From positions 62,001 to 126,000 of the forward strand of contig JAHHHF010000074.1 in NCBI GenBank assembly GCA_019359495.1: DNA of 64,000 nt, given 5' to 3'. The DNA is from Goleter apudmare HA4340-LM2. Its GTDB lineage: Bacteria; Cyanobacteriota; Cyanobacteriia; Cyanobacteriales; Nostocaceae. Every line of letters begins with the position of its first letter. Position 1 is the first letter of the stretch. Made by a program: the position numbers and the translations under genes. The notes beneath the pieces were generated by a model. The model did not search any database, had not been told where the DNA came from, and saw nothing but the letters and a program-made list of their open reading frames with translations. Positions 1 through 8,777 of the stretch are shown here, one piece after another.

Positions 1-890
1 TGAGCACCATCTAATAATAATTTATGCTGTTGCCAAGTAATCCATTGGATACGTCCTGGCCATTTGGTTTTTGCCATGCCGTTGATGATGGCTGATTCGG
101 TAATTTGCCAACCTTTTACTTGCAGAATTCCTAAAGCAGCTAAAGCTAATGCCGAATTAGTTAATTGAATTTGTCCTTGTAATGGCAAAGGATATTTAAT
201 TGATTCATACTCAGCCCATCCTGGTTCTAATTGGCGAGCACTTTGGGGTGTAACCAGGGGACATTGTAATTTGAGGATATGCGATCGCACAACTTTTTCA
301 GCATCTTCTGGCAATGGCCCAACCACCGCCGGACATCCGGGTTTGAGAATTCCAGATTTTTCTCTAGCAATGTCGGTAATAGTAGGGCCTAATTGCTGTA
401 TGTGATCACGGCTAATAGAAGTAATGATAGTAACTAGGGGTTGCAAACAAACATTAGTCGCATCCAAACGCCCTCCTAGTCCAACTTCTAATACTGCCAC
501 ATCAACTTGCTGCCGGGCAAAATATAACCAAGCAGCTGCGGTGACGACTTCAAACTGAGTGGGAGGTTCATCATCAGGAGAAATAGCAGATTGAACCTGG
601 AGTATTAATTGTGCCAACTCATCTGAACTAATAGGCTGTTCATTGATACAAATGCGTTCCGTCCAATCAACTAGATGAGGCGAAGTGTAGCGCCCCGTGC
701 GATAACCAGCCTCAGTCAAAACCGAGGAAAGATAGGCACAAACTGAACCTTTACCATTCGTACCAGCAACATGAATAATCGGCACCTGTTCATGGGGATT
801 TCCCAGATTTGCCAACAGCCGGAAAATGCGTGAGAGTCCCAGATTAATACCAAAGCGTTGCAGGGGATTTACAAGTGAGTCGATGTTCAT
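1..890 (-). CDS. folC: Bifunctional folylpolyglutamate/dihydrofolate synthase, 5' part (cut by window edge)
   Basis: A reverse-strand reading frame opens at an ATG at 890 and runs off the left edge, so only about 296 N-terminal residues are present. It encodes the Mur-ligase-like folate synthase that adds glutamate to dihydropteroate or folates in the cytoplasm. The family P-loop HVAGTNGKGS sits at about residues 40-49, followed by the RYTSPHLVDWTERI segment typical of FolC. The C-terminal domain lies outside the window. Identification is secure; nothing can be said about its 3' end. Confidence 0.92.
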   Translation of the reverse strand, partial: MNIDSLVNPLQRFGINLGLSRIFRLLANLGNPHEQVPIIHVAGTNGKGSVCAYLSSVLTEAGYRTGRYTSPHLVDWTERICINEQPISSDELAQLILQVQSAISPDDEPPTQFEVVTAAAWLYFARQQVDVAVLEVGLGGRLDATNVCLQPLVTIITSISRDHIQQLGPTITDIAREKSGILKPGCPAVVGPLPEDAEKVVRSHILKLQCPLVTPQSARQLEPGWAEYESIKYPLPLQGQIQLTNSALALAALGILQVKGWQITESAIINGMAKTKWPGRIQWITWQQHKLLLDGA

Positions 891-927
891 AGATGGGGAG
901 ATATGGGGGAGAAATAATTGTTGATCC

Positions 928-960
928 TTGTAGAGACGTTGCACTGCAACGTCTCTACAA
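928..960. repeat. Perfect palindromic repeat, 16-bp arms
   Basis: Two perfect 16-bp arms (928-943 and 945-960) with a one-base centre and the core GAGACGTTGCA. The same core forms a palindrome at 29276-29302, and related versions lie at 18949-18977 and inside a gene at 25055-25082. It is a dispersed small palindrome of the kind common in Nostoc spacers. Confidence 0.85.
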
Positions 961-984
961 ATGATAAATAACAAACCACCACAA

Positions 985-1018
985 AACCGACTGTCCCTAT
1001 CAAGAGAAACAGTCGGTT
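985..1018 (-). terminator. Stem-loop terminator downstream of psbY
   Basis: Arms 985-994 and 1009-1018 are perfectly complementary (10 bp) with a 14-base loop. Read on the reverse strand the stem lies 26 bases past the psbY stop and runs into a short T-rich stretch. This fits a Rho-independent terminator for psbY. Confidence 0.6.
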
Positions 1019-1043
1019 GCAGAATTTTGATATTCAGTCGAGT

Positions 1044-1169
1044 TTAGGCTTCTTTATTTAAGAAGTTTTGAAGTTGTTGCAGCGCCGCAGCCCCGATGTT
1101 AAAAGCCGCCCAACCAGCAGCAACGAGAACTGGTGCTAAAACAACCGCTACACGAAAATCGATGTCCAT
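1044..1169 (-). CDS. psbY: Photosystem II protein Y (PsbY)
   Basis: A 41-residue protein starting [13 protein letters not shown] and ending FLNKEA. This is the size and sequence type of PsbY, a low-molecular-weight photosystem II subunit with one transmembrane helix (about residues 7-36), located at the edge of the complex near cytochrome b559 in the thylakoid. It is hydrophobic and rich in Ala and Val, and the [12 protein letters not shown] stretch is characteristic. The gene stands alone, with a stem-loop at 985-1018 as its likely terminator. It is easily missed because of its length. Loss of PsbY is known to have mild effects in cyanobacteria. Confidence 0.92.
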   Translation of the reverse strand: MDIDFRVAVVLAPVLVAAGWAAFNIGAAALQQLQNFLNKEA

Positions 1170-1437
1170 TTTTAGAACCCCTCTGTTAAATAAATTAAAG
1201 TTTTGTCAACGGCTCTCACTTTTATTGTTAGCCGAAGTGGGCAATTTTTCCAGGCCTATCTGTAAAGAATATTTAATGAATTGGTGTTTGTCATTTGTCA
1301 AGAGTCCAGGGTCCAGGGTCAAGAGTCAAAAATTTTTTCTCCCTCATCTCCCTCATCTTCCCCATGCCCCATGCCCAATGGCGCCACTTGCTACAAGCCG
1401 GGGAACCCTAGTCGAGCAGTGGCTCCCCAATGCCCTT
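1170..1437. other. Spacer with short degenerate repeats
   Basis: A gene-free stretch of 268 bases between psbY and the next gene. Positions 1297-1333 hold a repeat built from GTCAAGAGTC and GTCCAGGGTC units, followed by a pyrimidine-rich run with CCCCATGCCC units. Both are common Nostoc spacer sequences and recur near 20250, 39960 and 60830. The psbY promoter should lie at its left end, but no clear -35/-10 pair stands out. Confidence 0.5.
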
Positions 1438-1962
1438 TCAGGCAGTGAACCCAATATCACTACCCTTGCCAGCATGAACTAGGGCTAATTTCTGGTAGCG
1501 TTGGGCGTGTTCGACGAGTTCTGCGGCTTCGGTGGCGGTTATTTGACGTAATATTTTGCCAGGAACACCTACCACCAGAGATAATGGCGGTACGTCCTTA
1601 GTGACTACTGCACCAGCGCCAATAATACTACCAGTGCCGACCCTAACTCCATCTAAAACTACTGCACCAATGCCAATCAAGCTGCCACGCTCAATATGAG
1701 CAGCATGTACCACGGCGCGGTGTCCTACGGTAACATGGTCTTCTAAAATTGTCGGCAGGCCAGGATCACCATGTAAGATTGCCCCATCTTGAATATTTGT
1801 ATATTCGCCAATGTCAATCCGTTCTACGTCTCCTCTAATCACGGCTCCATACCAGATGCTAGCTCCGGCGGCGATATTGACCGAACCAATGACAACGGCA
1901 TTGGGCGCAATGAAGGCTGCTAGAGAAAAATCAGGAGATGACCAGTAAGAAGCGGTAGACAC
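1438..1962 (-). CDS. Gamma-class carbonic anhydrase-like hexapeptide-repeat protein
   Basis: A left-handed beta-helix protein of 174 residues if translation starts at the GTG at 1962. The frame is open to an ATG at 2040, but the extra residues do not look conserved. Hexapeptide repeats run from about residue 15 to 150. The zinc ligands of gamma carbonic anhydrases appear at His64, His81 and His86, with Arg43, Asp45 and Gln58 also in place (numbered from the GTG). Relatives are YrdA, the CcmM N-domain and 'ferripyochelin-binding' proteins. Activity cannot be told from sequence, since many relatives lack measurable carbonic anhydrase activity. The gene is monocistronic. Confidence 0.8.
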   Translation of the reverse strand: MSTASYWSSPDFSLAAFIAPNAVVIGSVNIAAGASIWYGAVIRGDVERIDIGEYTNIQDGAILHGDPGLPTILEDHVTVGHRAVVHAAHIERGSLIGIGAVVLDGVRVGTGSIIGAGAVVTKDVPPLSLVVGVPGKILRQITATEAAELVEHAQRYQKLALVHAGKGSDIGFTA

Positions 1963-2192
1963 GATAGAATAGGAATATGGTACCCAGGAACACTGGAGAA
2001 ACTCTAACATTTGAGGCTGGTTGCACAACCAGAATATCACAGGGTCGAACCTCTAAACTGAGAAAAACACCCTGAAATACGGTTCCTACCGCGACTCAGT
2101 ATTCGTGTAGTAGTGAGCAGGTATCCCAAAGTAGCGGAGCCGAAGTGTAAAATCCAACCCACTGGTGCTGGTGAATCCAAAACTATGTTTCT

Positions 2193-2714
2193 ATGCACTT
2201 CATGATGAATCCAGGCTTGCAGTACCCAATATTTGGCCCCGAAATTCAGTGTCCCCACTGTCGCCAAACGATTCCGGCGCTGACACTCACAGATACGTAC
2301 TTATGTCCCCGACATGGGGCGTTTGAGGCGAATCCTAAAAATGGTGAATTAATTCATTTACAGTCAGGGCGTCATTGGCGGAAGTGGGATAATGAATGGT
2401 ACAGGCAACACACTCACCCAGATGGCATTCGCTTTGAAATCCACGAGGCATTGGATAAGCTGTACACTCAAGGCTATCGGGCAACGCGGGTGATTATTGC
2501 TCGGCGTTATCAAGAACTGATGAGTGGCTATTTAGAACGCAGTACCCCTTGGCGTTCTGGACAACCAGAGGGGGCTACGGCACGGCTTTATGGTTTACCT
2601 GTGGAGTTTAGTCTTGATAGCGCCGAAGATCCTTGTTGGGAAGTGATTAATTTTGACTTAGAAAAAGAGCCTGGTGTCCCTGTCCGTTATCCTTATTTCA
2701 GATTGTTTGAGTAG
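2193..2714 (+). CDS. Cyanobacterial conserved protein with N-terminal zinc ribbon (TIGR02652-like)
   Basis: A 173-residue soluble protein. A CPHC motif at residues 20-23 and CPRH at 38-41 suggest a small zinc-binding knuckle. The rest is basic and aromatic, with a HEALDKLYTQGYRATRVIIARRYQ-type helix split by conserved aromatic positions. I recognise it as a family found in essentially all cyanobacteria and named only by number; its function is unknown. Further ATGs at 2202 and 2205 could be the true start, and MNPGLQYPIFGP is the likely conserved N-terminus. It stands alone, divergent from the hexapeptide protein. Confidence 0.75.
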   Translation: MHFMMNPGLQYPIFGPEIQCPHCRQTIPALTLTDTYLCPRHGAFEANPKNGELIHLQSGRHWRKWDNEWYRQHTHPDGIRFEIHEALDKLYTQGYRATRVIIARRYQELMSGYLERSTPWRSGQPEGATARLYGLPVEFSLDSAEDPCWEVINFDLEKEPGVPVRYPYFRLFE

Positions 2715-2782
2715 TGGTCATTGGTCATTAGTCTTTTTGCCAAACGACTAATGACCGATGTCAAAGGACAAGGGACAAGATC

Positions 2783-3226
2783 ATGCACCACGCTTCGATT
2801 CGGACTGCGAATATTCACCGGGCGATCGCTTTTTATGAACAGTTAGGGTTTACAGTTTGTGAACGCTTCACTACAGGCTATACCCTGGCTTGTTGGATGG
2901 CAGGATTAGGCGGCAGAATTGAACTGATCCAAATTCCCCAACCCAAACCAGCCCCAGATGCATTTGCAGATGAGCATTATGTGGGGTATTATCATCTATC
3001 GTTTGATCTAACTGAAGTTACACCCGATTTGCCCAGTTATCTCAAAAGCTTACAAGAGAGTTTCGCTGTGGCGTCTCAAAGCCAACCAGAACAACTCCAG
3101 CCGCTCAAAGTTCTGTTAGAACCTATGCAGCAGCAAATAGGCGATCGCATTTTAGAAGTGGCTTTCATCGCCGATAGTGATGGCTTACCGCTTGAATTTA
3201 TCCGATTTGTTGCCAAAATATCCTAA
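2783..3226 (+). CDS. VOC (glyoxalase/bleomycin-resistance fold) protein
   Basis: A 147-residue protein with the start of a VOC module (MHHASIRTANIHRAIAFYEQLGF) and its end (FIADSDGLPLEFIRF). The N-terminal His and the C-terminal Glu are the positions that usually bind metal. The spacing between the two beta-alpha-beta halves is shorter than in standard glyoxalase I, and the substrate is unknown. The gene follows the zinc-ribbon protein by 68 bases, a gap made of short direct repeats, so cotranscription is possible but unproven. It contains one HIP1 site near each end. Confidence 0.78.
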   Translation: MHHASIRTANIHRAIAFYEQLGFTVCERFTTGYTLACWMAGLGGRIELIQIPQPKPAPDAFADEHYVGYYHLSFDLTEVTPDLPSYLKSLQESFAVASQSQPEQLQPLKVLLEPMQQQIGDRILEVAFIADSDGLPLEFIRFVAKIS

Positions 3227-3353
3227 TTGAGGTTTTCTGCGGCGAATTTTATTGATGGTGCTGCATATCACAGACTCATCAGAAGGATTAAACTATAGTC
3301 GTAACTAAAAACAAATATGTAGATCCGCTTACGTATATATCTAAAAAAATTAC

Positions 3354-6179
3354 ATGTCTGTGTTTTCTGCCTTGTATCGATATCGCATTCCTTTGTTACT
3401 GTTAAGTCTATGGATGGCAGTAGTATTTTTACTTGGAGAAAGGCCTGCTGAAAGCCAAGATGCGGTTATATCTAACTGGGCAAAGCCTCTGTCTACAGTC
3501 ATAGCACAAAAAACAACACCCCTAAAAGTGACAGAAAACGTTAACAAAACAGTACTCGATAATGGTCTGACTGTCTTAACCAAGGAAGTACACACTGCAC
3601 CGGTGGTAACTGTGCAAGTGTGGTATAGGGTGGGTTCTCGCAACGAAGAGGCGGGAGTCAATGGCATTGCTCACCAGTTAGAACACATGATGTTTAAAGG
3701 CACGAAAACCCGTCCCATTCAATTTGGACGATTATTTAGTGCTTTAGGTAGTGACTCTAACGCTTTCACTAGCTATGACCAGACAGCATATTATGGCACT
3801 GCGGAACGAGATAAGCTCAAAGCGCTACTAGTGCTAGAAGCAGACAGAATGCAAAATTCGCTGATTGATGTTGAGCAACTAGCAAGTGAAAAGCGGGTAG
3901 TGATTTCTGAGTTACAAGGTTATGAAAATAGCCCAGAATATCGTCTGAACCGTGCAGTCATGGAGGCGGCGTTTCCCAATCATCCTTATGGTTTACCTGT
4001 GGGTGGTACTAAAGCTGATGTCGAGAAATTTCAAGTCGAACAGGTGCAGAAGTACTACCGTCAGTTCTATACTCCTGATCATGCAGTTTTAGTGATTGTG
4101 GGCGATTTTCAAACCACAAAAACTTTGGCAACCGTGCAAGAGGTGTTTGGTAGTATTCCTAGGGGTCAAGAGTCAAGATTCAAAAATCAAGAGCCAAAAA
4201 CCAAGAGTCAACAGAACTCAGAACTCAAAACTCCTATCGTGTTGCGAGAACCGGGAGCAGGAGCAGCCTTTTTGCAAATAGTATATCCTTTACCTGATGT
4301 CAATCAACCGGATGTCCCAGCGCTGGACGTGTTGGATTACATTTTGACTGAGGGACGAAATTCCCGTCTGTATAAATTATTAGTGGAATCGGGTTTAGTT
4401 AGCGACGTCACAGCTCACGTTGCTAGCTTGCGGGAATTTGGTTGGTACGAAATGTTAGTGACAGCAGATTCCCAACTAAATTGGCAAAAAATTAACTCAG
4501 TATTAGATAAGGCGATCGCTAATCTGGTAAAAGGCGGTGTCACCCAAGAAGAAGTAGCACGCGCTAAAACCCAGTTAGAAGCTTCCGTAATTTTGACTAA
4601 TAGGGATGTCACTAATCAGGCAATGCAGTTGGGATATGATGAGACAACGGCTGGTGATTATCGCCATAGAGAACGATACATAGCCGCGATCCGCGAGGTG
4701 AAACCAGAGGATGTTGTCGATGTAGCTAAAAAGTACTTGAAAAAATCAGCGCGGACAGTAGGCTTTTTTGAACCTACCCTCAAGCAGGCAAAAGCAACTA
4801 TTAAGCCACACTCAATCCAAGCAACAGAGTCTTTTTCCGGAAACGGCAGTTTAAATCTTGATGAGGTGTTAAAGTATTTACCACCTACGGATAAAACAAC
4901 AGATACCAGCATTCAAGCATTGCCACAGCAATTTACACTTGATAACGGCTTGCAGGTATTGTTGTTAACCGACAAAAGTACTCCCACCATTACCTTAGCT
5001 GGCTACATCAAGGCAGGTACGGAATTTGACCCTGATAATAAAGCTGGACTGGCATCTTTTGTAGCAGAAAACTTGAGCAGTGGTACAAAAACTCAAGATG
5101 TGATGACGATTGCCAAAGCGTTGGAAGAACGCGGTGCGAATTTGGAATTTGAAGCTTACCGCGAAGGTATGCGGATTGAAGGCGATAGTTTAGCCTCAGA
5201 CTTGCCTGTTGTCCTCCGAACGTTGGCAGATGTAGTTAAAAATAGTACATTTCCTAAAAAAGAGTTAGAATTAAATCGCCAACAGGCTTTGACTACTCTG
5301 AAAGTGGAACTAAGTGAGCCATCAGAAGTAGCAATTAGAACATTTGTGCAGTCGGTTTATCCAAAAAAACATCCTTTACATACCTTTCCTACAGAAGAGA
5401 GTCTCAAGCAGATCAAGCGTGAGGATGTGGTGACGTTTAAAGCCCAACATTACCGCCCAGATAGTACAGTACTGGTAGTGGTGGGGGATTTTGACTCAGA
5501 GCAAGTGCGATCGCTAATCCTTGCCGAGTTTGGTGATTGGCGAGTCAACGGTAAAGCACCTACCTTAAAATATCCCACAGTTCCCAGACCAGACAAACTC
5601 ATACGGGTTAACCCAGTTTTACCAGGTAAAGCCCAAGCTGTGACATATATGGGCTACACCGGCATTAACCGTTTAGATTCCCGGTTTTATGCAGCCTTAG
5701 TCATGAACCAAATTTTGGGCGGTGATACCTTATCTAGTAGATTGGGAGCAGAAGTACGCGATCGCCAAGGTTTAACTTACGGTATTTATAGCAACTTTCA
5801 AGCAGGCAAAAACTTTGGCACATTTTTGATTGAGATGGAGACTAGTCCTGAAGATACCAGTAAAGCGATCGCTAGCACCCGCCAACTCCTCAAGCAAATC
5901 CATCAGCACGGTGTCACACCACAAGAAGTGGAAACAGCTAAACGGACTCTCATCAGCAACTACAGTGTTTCTCTCGCCAACCCAGAGGAATTAACAAAAA
6001 AAATCCTATTGAATCAGGTGTACGGATTAGACACATCTGAGCTACGTACTTTCACACAGAAAATCCAGCAAGTCTCCCTTGAGCAAGTAAATCAAGCCGC
6101 TCGTGAGTTACTCCACCCAGATAACATTGTTGTGGTGACAGCTGGGCCAGCTGTTGTAGCAGGGCAAAGTGTTAAGTAG
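3354..6179 (+). CDS. M16 family metallopeptidase with two fused M16 domains
   Basis: A 941-residue pitrilysin/processing-peptidase-type protein with an N-terminal hydrophobic segment (residues about 13-27), so it is probably exported or membrane-anchored. The first domain holds the inverted zinc motif HQLEH (His107, Glu110, His111) and a downstream Glu186, with 74 residues between as usual for M16. The second domain begins near residue 520 (FTLDNGLQVLLL) and lacks HxxEH, so it is the non-catalytic half. The fusion places both half-clamshells in one chain. Residues about 268-293 (4156-4232) are a Lys/Gln/Ser-rich insert encoded by repeat-like DNA. The exported cupredoxin gene follows. Confidence 0.9.
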   Translation: MSVFSALYRYRIPLLLLSLWMAVVFLLGERPAESQDAVISNWAKPLSTVIAQKTTPLKVTENVNKTVLDNGLTVLTKEVHTAPVVTVQVWYRVGSRNEEAGVNGIAHQLEHMMFKGTKTRPIQFGRLFSALGSDSNAFTSYDQTAYYGTAERDKLKALLVLEADRMQNSLIDVEQLASEKRVVISELQGYENSPEYRLNRAVMEAAFPNHPYGLPVGGTKADVEKFQVEQVQKYYRQFYTPDHAVLVIVGDFQTTKTLATVQEVFGSIPRGQESRFKNQEPKTKSQQNSELKTPIVLREPGAGAAFLQIVYPLPDVNQPDVPALDVLDYILTEGRNSRLYKLLVESGLVSDVTAHVASLREFGWYEMLVTADSQLNWQKINSVLDKAIANLVKGGVTQEEVARAKTQLEASVILTNRDVTNQAMQLGYDETTAGDYRHRERYIAAIREVKPEDVVDVAKKYLKKSARTVGFFEPTLKQAKATIKPHSIQATESFSGNGSLNLDEVLKYLPPTDKTTDTSIQALPQQFTLDNGLQVLLLTDKSTPTITLAGYIKAGTEFDPDNKAGLASFVAENLSSGTKTQDVMTIAKALEERGANLEFEAYREGMRIEGDSLASDLPVVLRTLADVVKNSTFPKKELELNRQQALTTLKVELSEPSEVAIRTFVQSVYPKKHPLHTFPTEESLKQIKREDVVTFKAQHYRPDSTVLVVVGDFDSEQVRSLILAEFGDWRVNGKAPTLKYPTVPRPDKLIRVNPVLPGKAQAVTYMGYTGINRLDSRFYAALVMNQILGGDTLSSRLGAEVRDRQGLTYGIYSNFQAGKNFGTFLIEMETSPEDTSKAIASTRQLLKQIHQHGVTPQEVETAKRTLISNYSVSLANPEELTKKILLNQVYGLDTSELRTFTQKIQQVSLEQVNQAARELLHPDNIVVVTAGPAVVAGQSVK
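4156..4232 (+). repeat. Spacer-type repeat lying in frame inside the M16 protease
   Basis: Tandem-like GTCAAGAGTCAAGATTCAAA units, ending in CAGAACTCAGAACTC, encode a charged, low-complexity loop. The same unit types lie in non-coding DNA at 1297-1333 and 39955-40010. The reading frame is kept through the insert, which follows a beta strand of the first M16 domain. Confidence 0.7.
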
Positions 6180-6295
6180 GGAATGGGGCATTGGCTATGG
6201 ATAATAGTGATAAGTGACGCTGGAACATTGCCCAACCAAAAATGACTAATGGCTGATAATAAATGCCTGATTCCTTCCCCTAGTAAATTAAAAAA

Positions 6296-6796
6296 ATGGT
6301 AAAAAATATTACTATACCCTCTGCGTTGACTTGGATACCAAACCGTATTTATGCGATGCTACTACTATTGCTGTGCTTTCTTTTGATTAATACGACTCCT
6401 GTAGTAGCAGCGAATTTTTCTGGTGATTTACTCAAGCACCCAGCGACAGAAACTATAGTTAGCTTGGGTAATTCGGCTAACGAACTCAAGTTTGAACCTA
6501 ATCGCCTAGAATTTCTGGCTGGCAAACGTTACACACTCCATCTCACCAATCCTAGCCAACTGAAGCACTATTTTACTGCTAAAGATTTTGCTGATGGTAT
6601 TTGGACACAAAAAGTTCAAGCTGGGAAAGTGGAAATTAAAGGAGCCATTCACGAGTTAGAACTCAAGCCAGGTGCTGAGGCGGAATGGATGTTTGTGCCT
6701 TTGAAGTCAGGAAAATATACCTTACGCTGTACCATCCCAGGGCATGCAGAAGCAGGTATGATGGGTGAACTTGTCATTGGCAATCAAAAAGTCTGA
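6296..6796 (+). CDS. Exported cupredoxin (type I copper) protein
   Basis: A 166-residue protein with a signal peptide (hydrophobic core residues about 19-31, cleavage likely after VVAA near 39). The C-terminal half is a cupredoxin fold with a full type I copper set: His91, Cys145, His150 and Met155, in the arrangement C-x4-H-x4-M. That spacing differs from classic plastocyanin (C-x2-H-x4-M), so this is not simply petE; it resembles plastocyanin-like domains of unknown partner. It would act in the periplasm or thylakoid lumen as an electron carrier or copper-binding protein. It lies 116 bases after the M16 protease on the same strand, and that gap contains short repeats. Confidence 0.82.
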   Translation: MVKNITIPSALTWIPNRIYAMLLLLLCFLLINTTPVVAANFSGDLLKHPATETIVSLGNSANELKFEPNRLEFLAGKRYTLHLTNPSQLKHYFTAKDFADGIWTQKVQAGKVEIKGAIHELELKPGAEAEWMFVPLKSGKYTLRCTIPGHAEAGMMGELVIGNQKV

Positions 6797-6960
6797 TCCT
6801 AAACACCTTCGTAGTCAGGGTCTGATCTCTGATGAGAACTGCTATAAACGTTAGAGTCTAAGATGAAAAATAAGTTAAGTTAAATAAAGATATTATTTCT
6901 CAACTAACCTCCAAAAAAATTCTGTTTTAAACTGCCAGCACCTATAATTTTTCATCCCCT

Positions 6961-7788
6961 ATGAACATCCTCACTAATTTACTTTTTCCCACAACTCAGC
7001 CAACAACCGCCAAAAAGCAACGCCGGGGTATCGAAATTAAATCACCGCGCGAAATAGAGATTATGCGGCAAGCAGCTAAAATTGTGGCAACAGTCCTCAA
7101 GGAAATTTCTGGTTTGGTGCAGCCAGGAATGACTACAGCTGATTTAGATGCCTATGCAGAAAGACGCATCCGCGAAATGGATGCAACGCCTAGCTTTAAG
7201 GGATATCACGGTTTTACTGGTTCTATTTGTTCCAGTATTAACAATGAAGTAGTGCATGGTATCCCTAATTCTAAGAAAGTAATTCGGACTGGGGATGTAT
7301 TAAAAGTAGATACGGGTGCTTATTACCAAGGTTTTCATGGTGACTCTTGTATCACAATTGGCGTCGGTGAAGTTACCCCAGAAGCGGCTAAACTAATTCG
7401 CGTGGCGGAAGAAGCCCTGTATAAAGGTATTGAACAAGTGAAGGCGGGTGCATACCTACTTGATTTGGCTGGGGCGATAGAAGACCATGTGAAAGCTCAT
7501 GGTTTTAGTGTAGTGGAAGAATTCACAGGACACGGCGTGGGGCGGAACCTACATGAAGAACCTTCTGTGTTTAACTTTCGCACACGGGAAATGCCAAATG
7601 TCAAGCTAAGGGCGGGGATGACTTTGGCAATTGAGCCGATTTTGAACGCTGGTTCTAAACATACACGCACCCTATCTGACCGTTGGACAGCAGTCACGGT
7701 AGATAATGCTTTATCGGCACAGTTTGAGCATACCGTGTTGGTGACAGAAACTGGTTATGAGATTTTAACCGATCGCACTTTGGTTTAA
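6961..7788 (+). CDS. map: Methionine aminopeptidase, type I
   Basis: A 275-residue enzyme that removes the initiator methionine from new proteins. All five metal ligands are present: Asp117, Asp128, His191, Glu225 and Glu256. The core matches type Ia enzymes, with an N-terminal extension of about 22 residues before [18 protein letters not shown]. Cyanobacteria often carry several map paralogues, and the extended form is probably one of these rather than the only copy. It appears monocistronic, preceded by a 164-base gap in which I see no clear promoter. Confidence 0.93.
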   Translation: MNILTNLLFPTTQPTTAKKQRRGIEIKSPREIEIMRQAAKIVATVLKEISGLVQPGMTTADLDAYAERRIREMDATPSFKGYHGFTGSICSSINNEVVHGIPNSKKVIRTGDVLKVDTGAYYQGFHGDSCITIGVGEVTPEAAKLIRVAEEALYKGIEQVKAGAYLLDLAGAIEDHVKAHGFSVVEEFTGHGVGRNLHEEPSVFNFRTREMPNVKLRAGMTLAIEPILNAGSKHTRTLSDRWTAVTVDNALSAQFEHTVLVTETGYEILTDRTLV

Positions 7789-7833
7789 TTGAGAATGCGA
7801 TCGCGCTATAAAGATCGCACTTCTCACAATCTC

Positions 7834-8034
7834 CTATAAATCTTCCGGTAAAATCCATTTTGGCGGTTCTGTCATTCTTTTTCGCAGTCGTTCCTGTGCC
7901 AACTCCAGCATTTGATCTAAAGAAGTTTTTTCAATAAATTGGGCAGCTGCTTCTCTAAATTCAATATTGGGGCATTTATCCCCTAAAACACAACCGTTTA
8001 CGCAAGCTTGGGCGCAGTCAATCTTTTGCTCCAC
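7834..8034 (-). CDS. Small cysteine-rich conserved hypothetical protein
   Basis: A 66-residue protein with four cysteines near the N-terminus (Cys7, Cys11, Cys15, Cys21; C-x3-C-x3-C-x5-C), followed by an amphipathic helical part and the tail PPKWILPEDL. The clustered cysteines could hold a metal or an Fe-S cluster, but the spacing matches no ferredoxin motif I know. The gene converges on map with a 45-base gap. Coding is likely because the frame is clean, codon use is ordinary and the cysteine pattern is ordered. I recognise no function. Confidence 0.6.
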   Translation of the reverse strand: MEQKIDCAQACVNGCVLGDKCPNIEFREAAAQFIEKTSLDQMLELAQERLRKRMTEPPKWILPEDL

Positions 8035-8153
8035 AGCAAATTCCTCTCTACTTAGAGATTTATCTATTTTTCAGTAAATCTTACCTTGCCACAAGTAGAG
8101 AAATTCAATTTTGTGATCACCTCGTTTACCTCGTTCCCAGTTAAACTAGACGG

Positions 8154-8204
8154 GTTTCGGCTTCGCTCAACCCTCAGCCATCGAGAGTTGAGCGAAGCCG
8201 AAAC
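8154..8204. repeat. Long perfect inverted repeat (18-bp arms) in a 323-base spacer
   Basis: Perfect 18-bp arms at 8154-8171 and 8187-8204 carry the CTTCGCTCA motif that recurs in the 17-bp tandem array at 11228-11302 and inside mnmE near 14828. The surrounding spacer (8035-8357) holds no other supported feature, and the hairpin has no T-run. It is best seen as a dispersed palindromic element. Confidence 0.8.
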
Positions 8205-8357
8205 TCGGTTTATTGGTAGGTTTTAGCTTAAGTGGACACGTATGGGTTTCCCCGTCCTCATGCCCTCAACAGGTTTATCCCCGCATATTTACCCAAATAC
8301 GCAAAAAAAACCGCTACAATCGTTTAAAATAGCCGTAATTATACATAAAAATTCTAT

Positions 8358-8777
8358 ATGATAACTAAATCTAATGTTCAGATCACTATTGCCCTCACCA
8401 AACTGGACTTAGACGAAGAAGAACTACAAGCAGAAGTACAGAATTTGCTCCCCCAATTAAGAGAAGTAGATGGGGTAGAAGACGCAAATTTAGTTGCAGT
8501 TACAGATGTACCACAAGGTTCTAAAGCTTTGGGTGGTTTCTCTTTAGGGACTTTCAAAGCACTAATTAATCCAACCTTAATTAAACCTGTGTTTGAATTC
8601 TTAGGCCGTTTGTCTACTAGAACCTTTGAAATCAAAGTAGAAGCCTACGGTGAGAAATTCGAGGGGAAAGCTAGTAGTAAAGAAGATTTGGCATTTATCA
8701 CCCAGGAAGTCCAAACTTTTTTGAACAACGCCAAAAACAGACAAGACAGCAAAGATAAAGACAGCGATAATGGCTAG
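8358..8777 (+). CDS. EACC1-like effector-associated protein
   Basis: A 139-residue soluble protein. An N-terminal strand (VQITIALTKLDLD) is followed by a helix with LLPQLREVDGVEDANL, a Gly-rich turn (GSKALGGFSLGTFKALI), a hydrophobic helix and a C-terminal FEIKVEAYGEKFEGKASS strand pair. This order matches the Effector-Associated Constant Component 1 proteins described in predicted NTP-dependent conflict systems, where they sit beside caspase or other effector genes. Here its end overlaps the caspase gene by eight bases, so the two are surely co-translated. It presumably links the sensor and effector parts. The family assignment is from memory of the pattern. Confidence 0.68.
   Translation: MITKSNVQITIALTKLDLDEEELQAEVQNLLPQLREVDGVEDANLVAVTDVPQGSKALGGFSLGTFKALINPTLIKPVFEFLGRLSTRTFEIKVEAYGEKFEGKASSKEDLAFITQEVQTFLNNAKNRQDSKDKDSDNG

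Noticed and set aside
1096-1482. A 128-residue forward frame across psbY and its spacer
   Set aside because: Antisense to psbY, then reads spacer repeats; no family match and biased composition.
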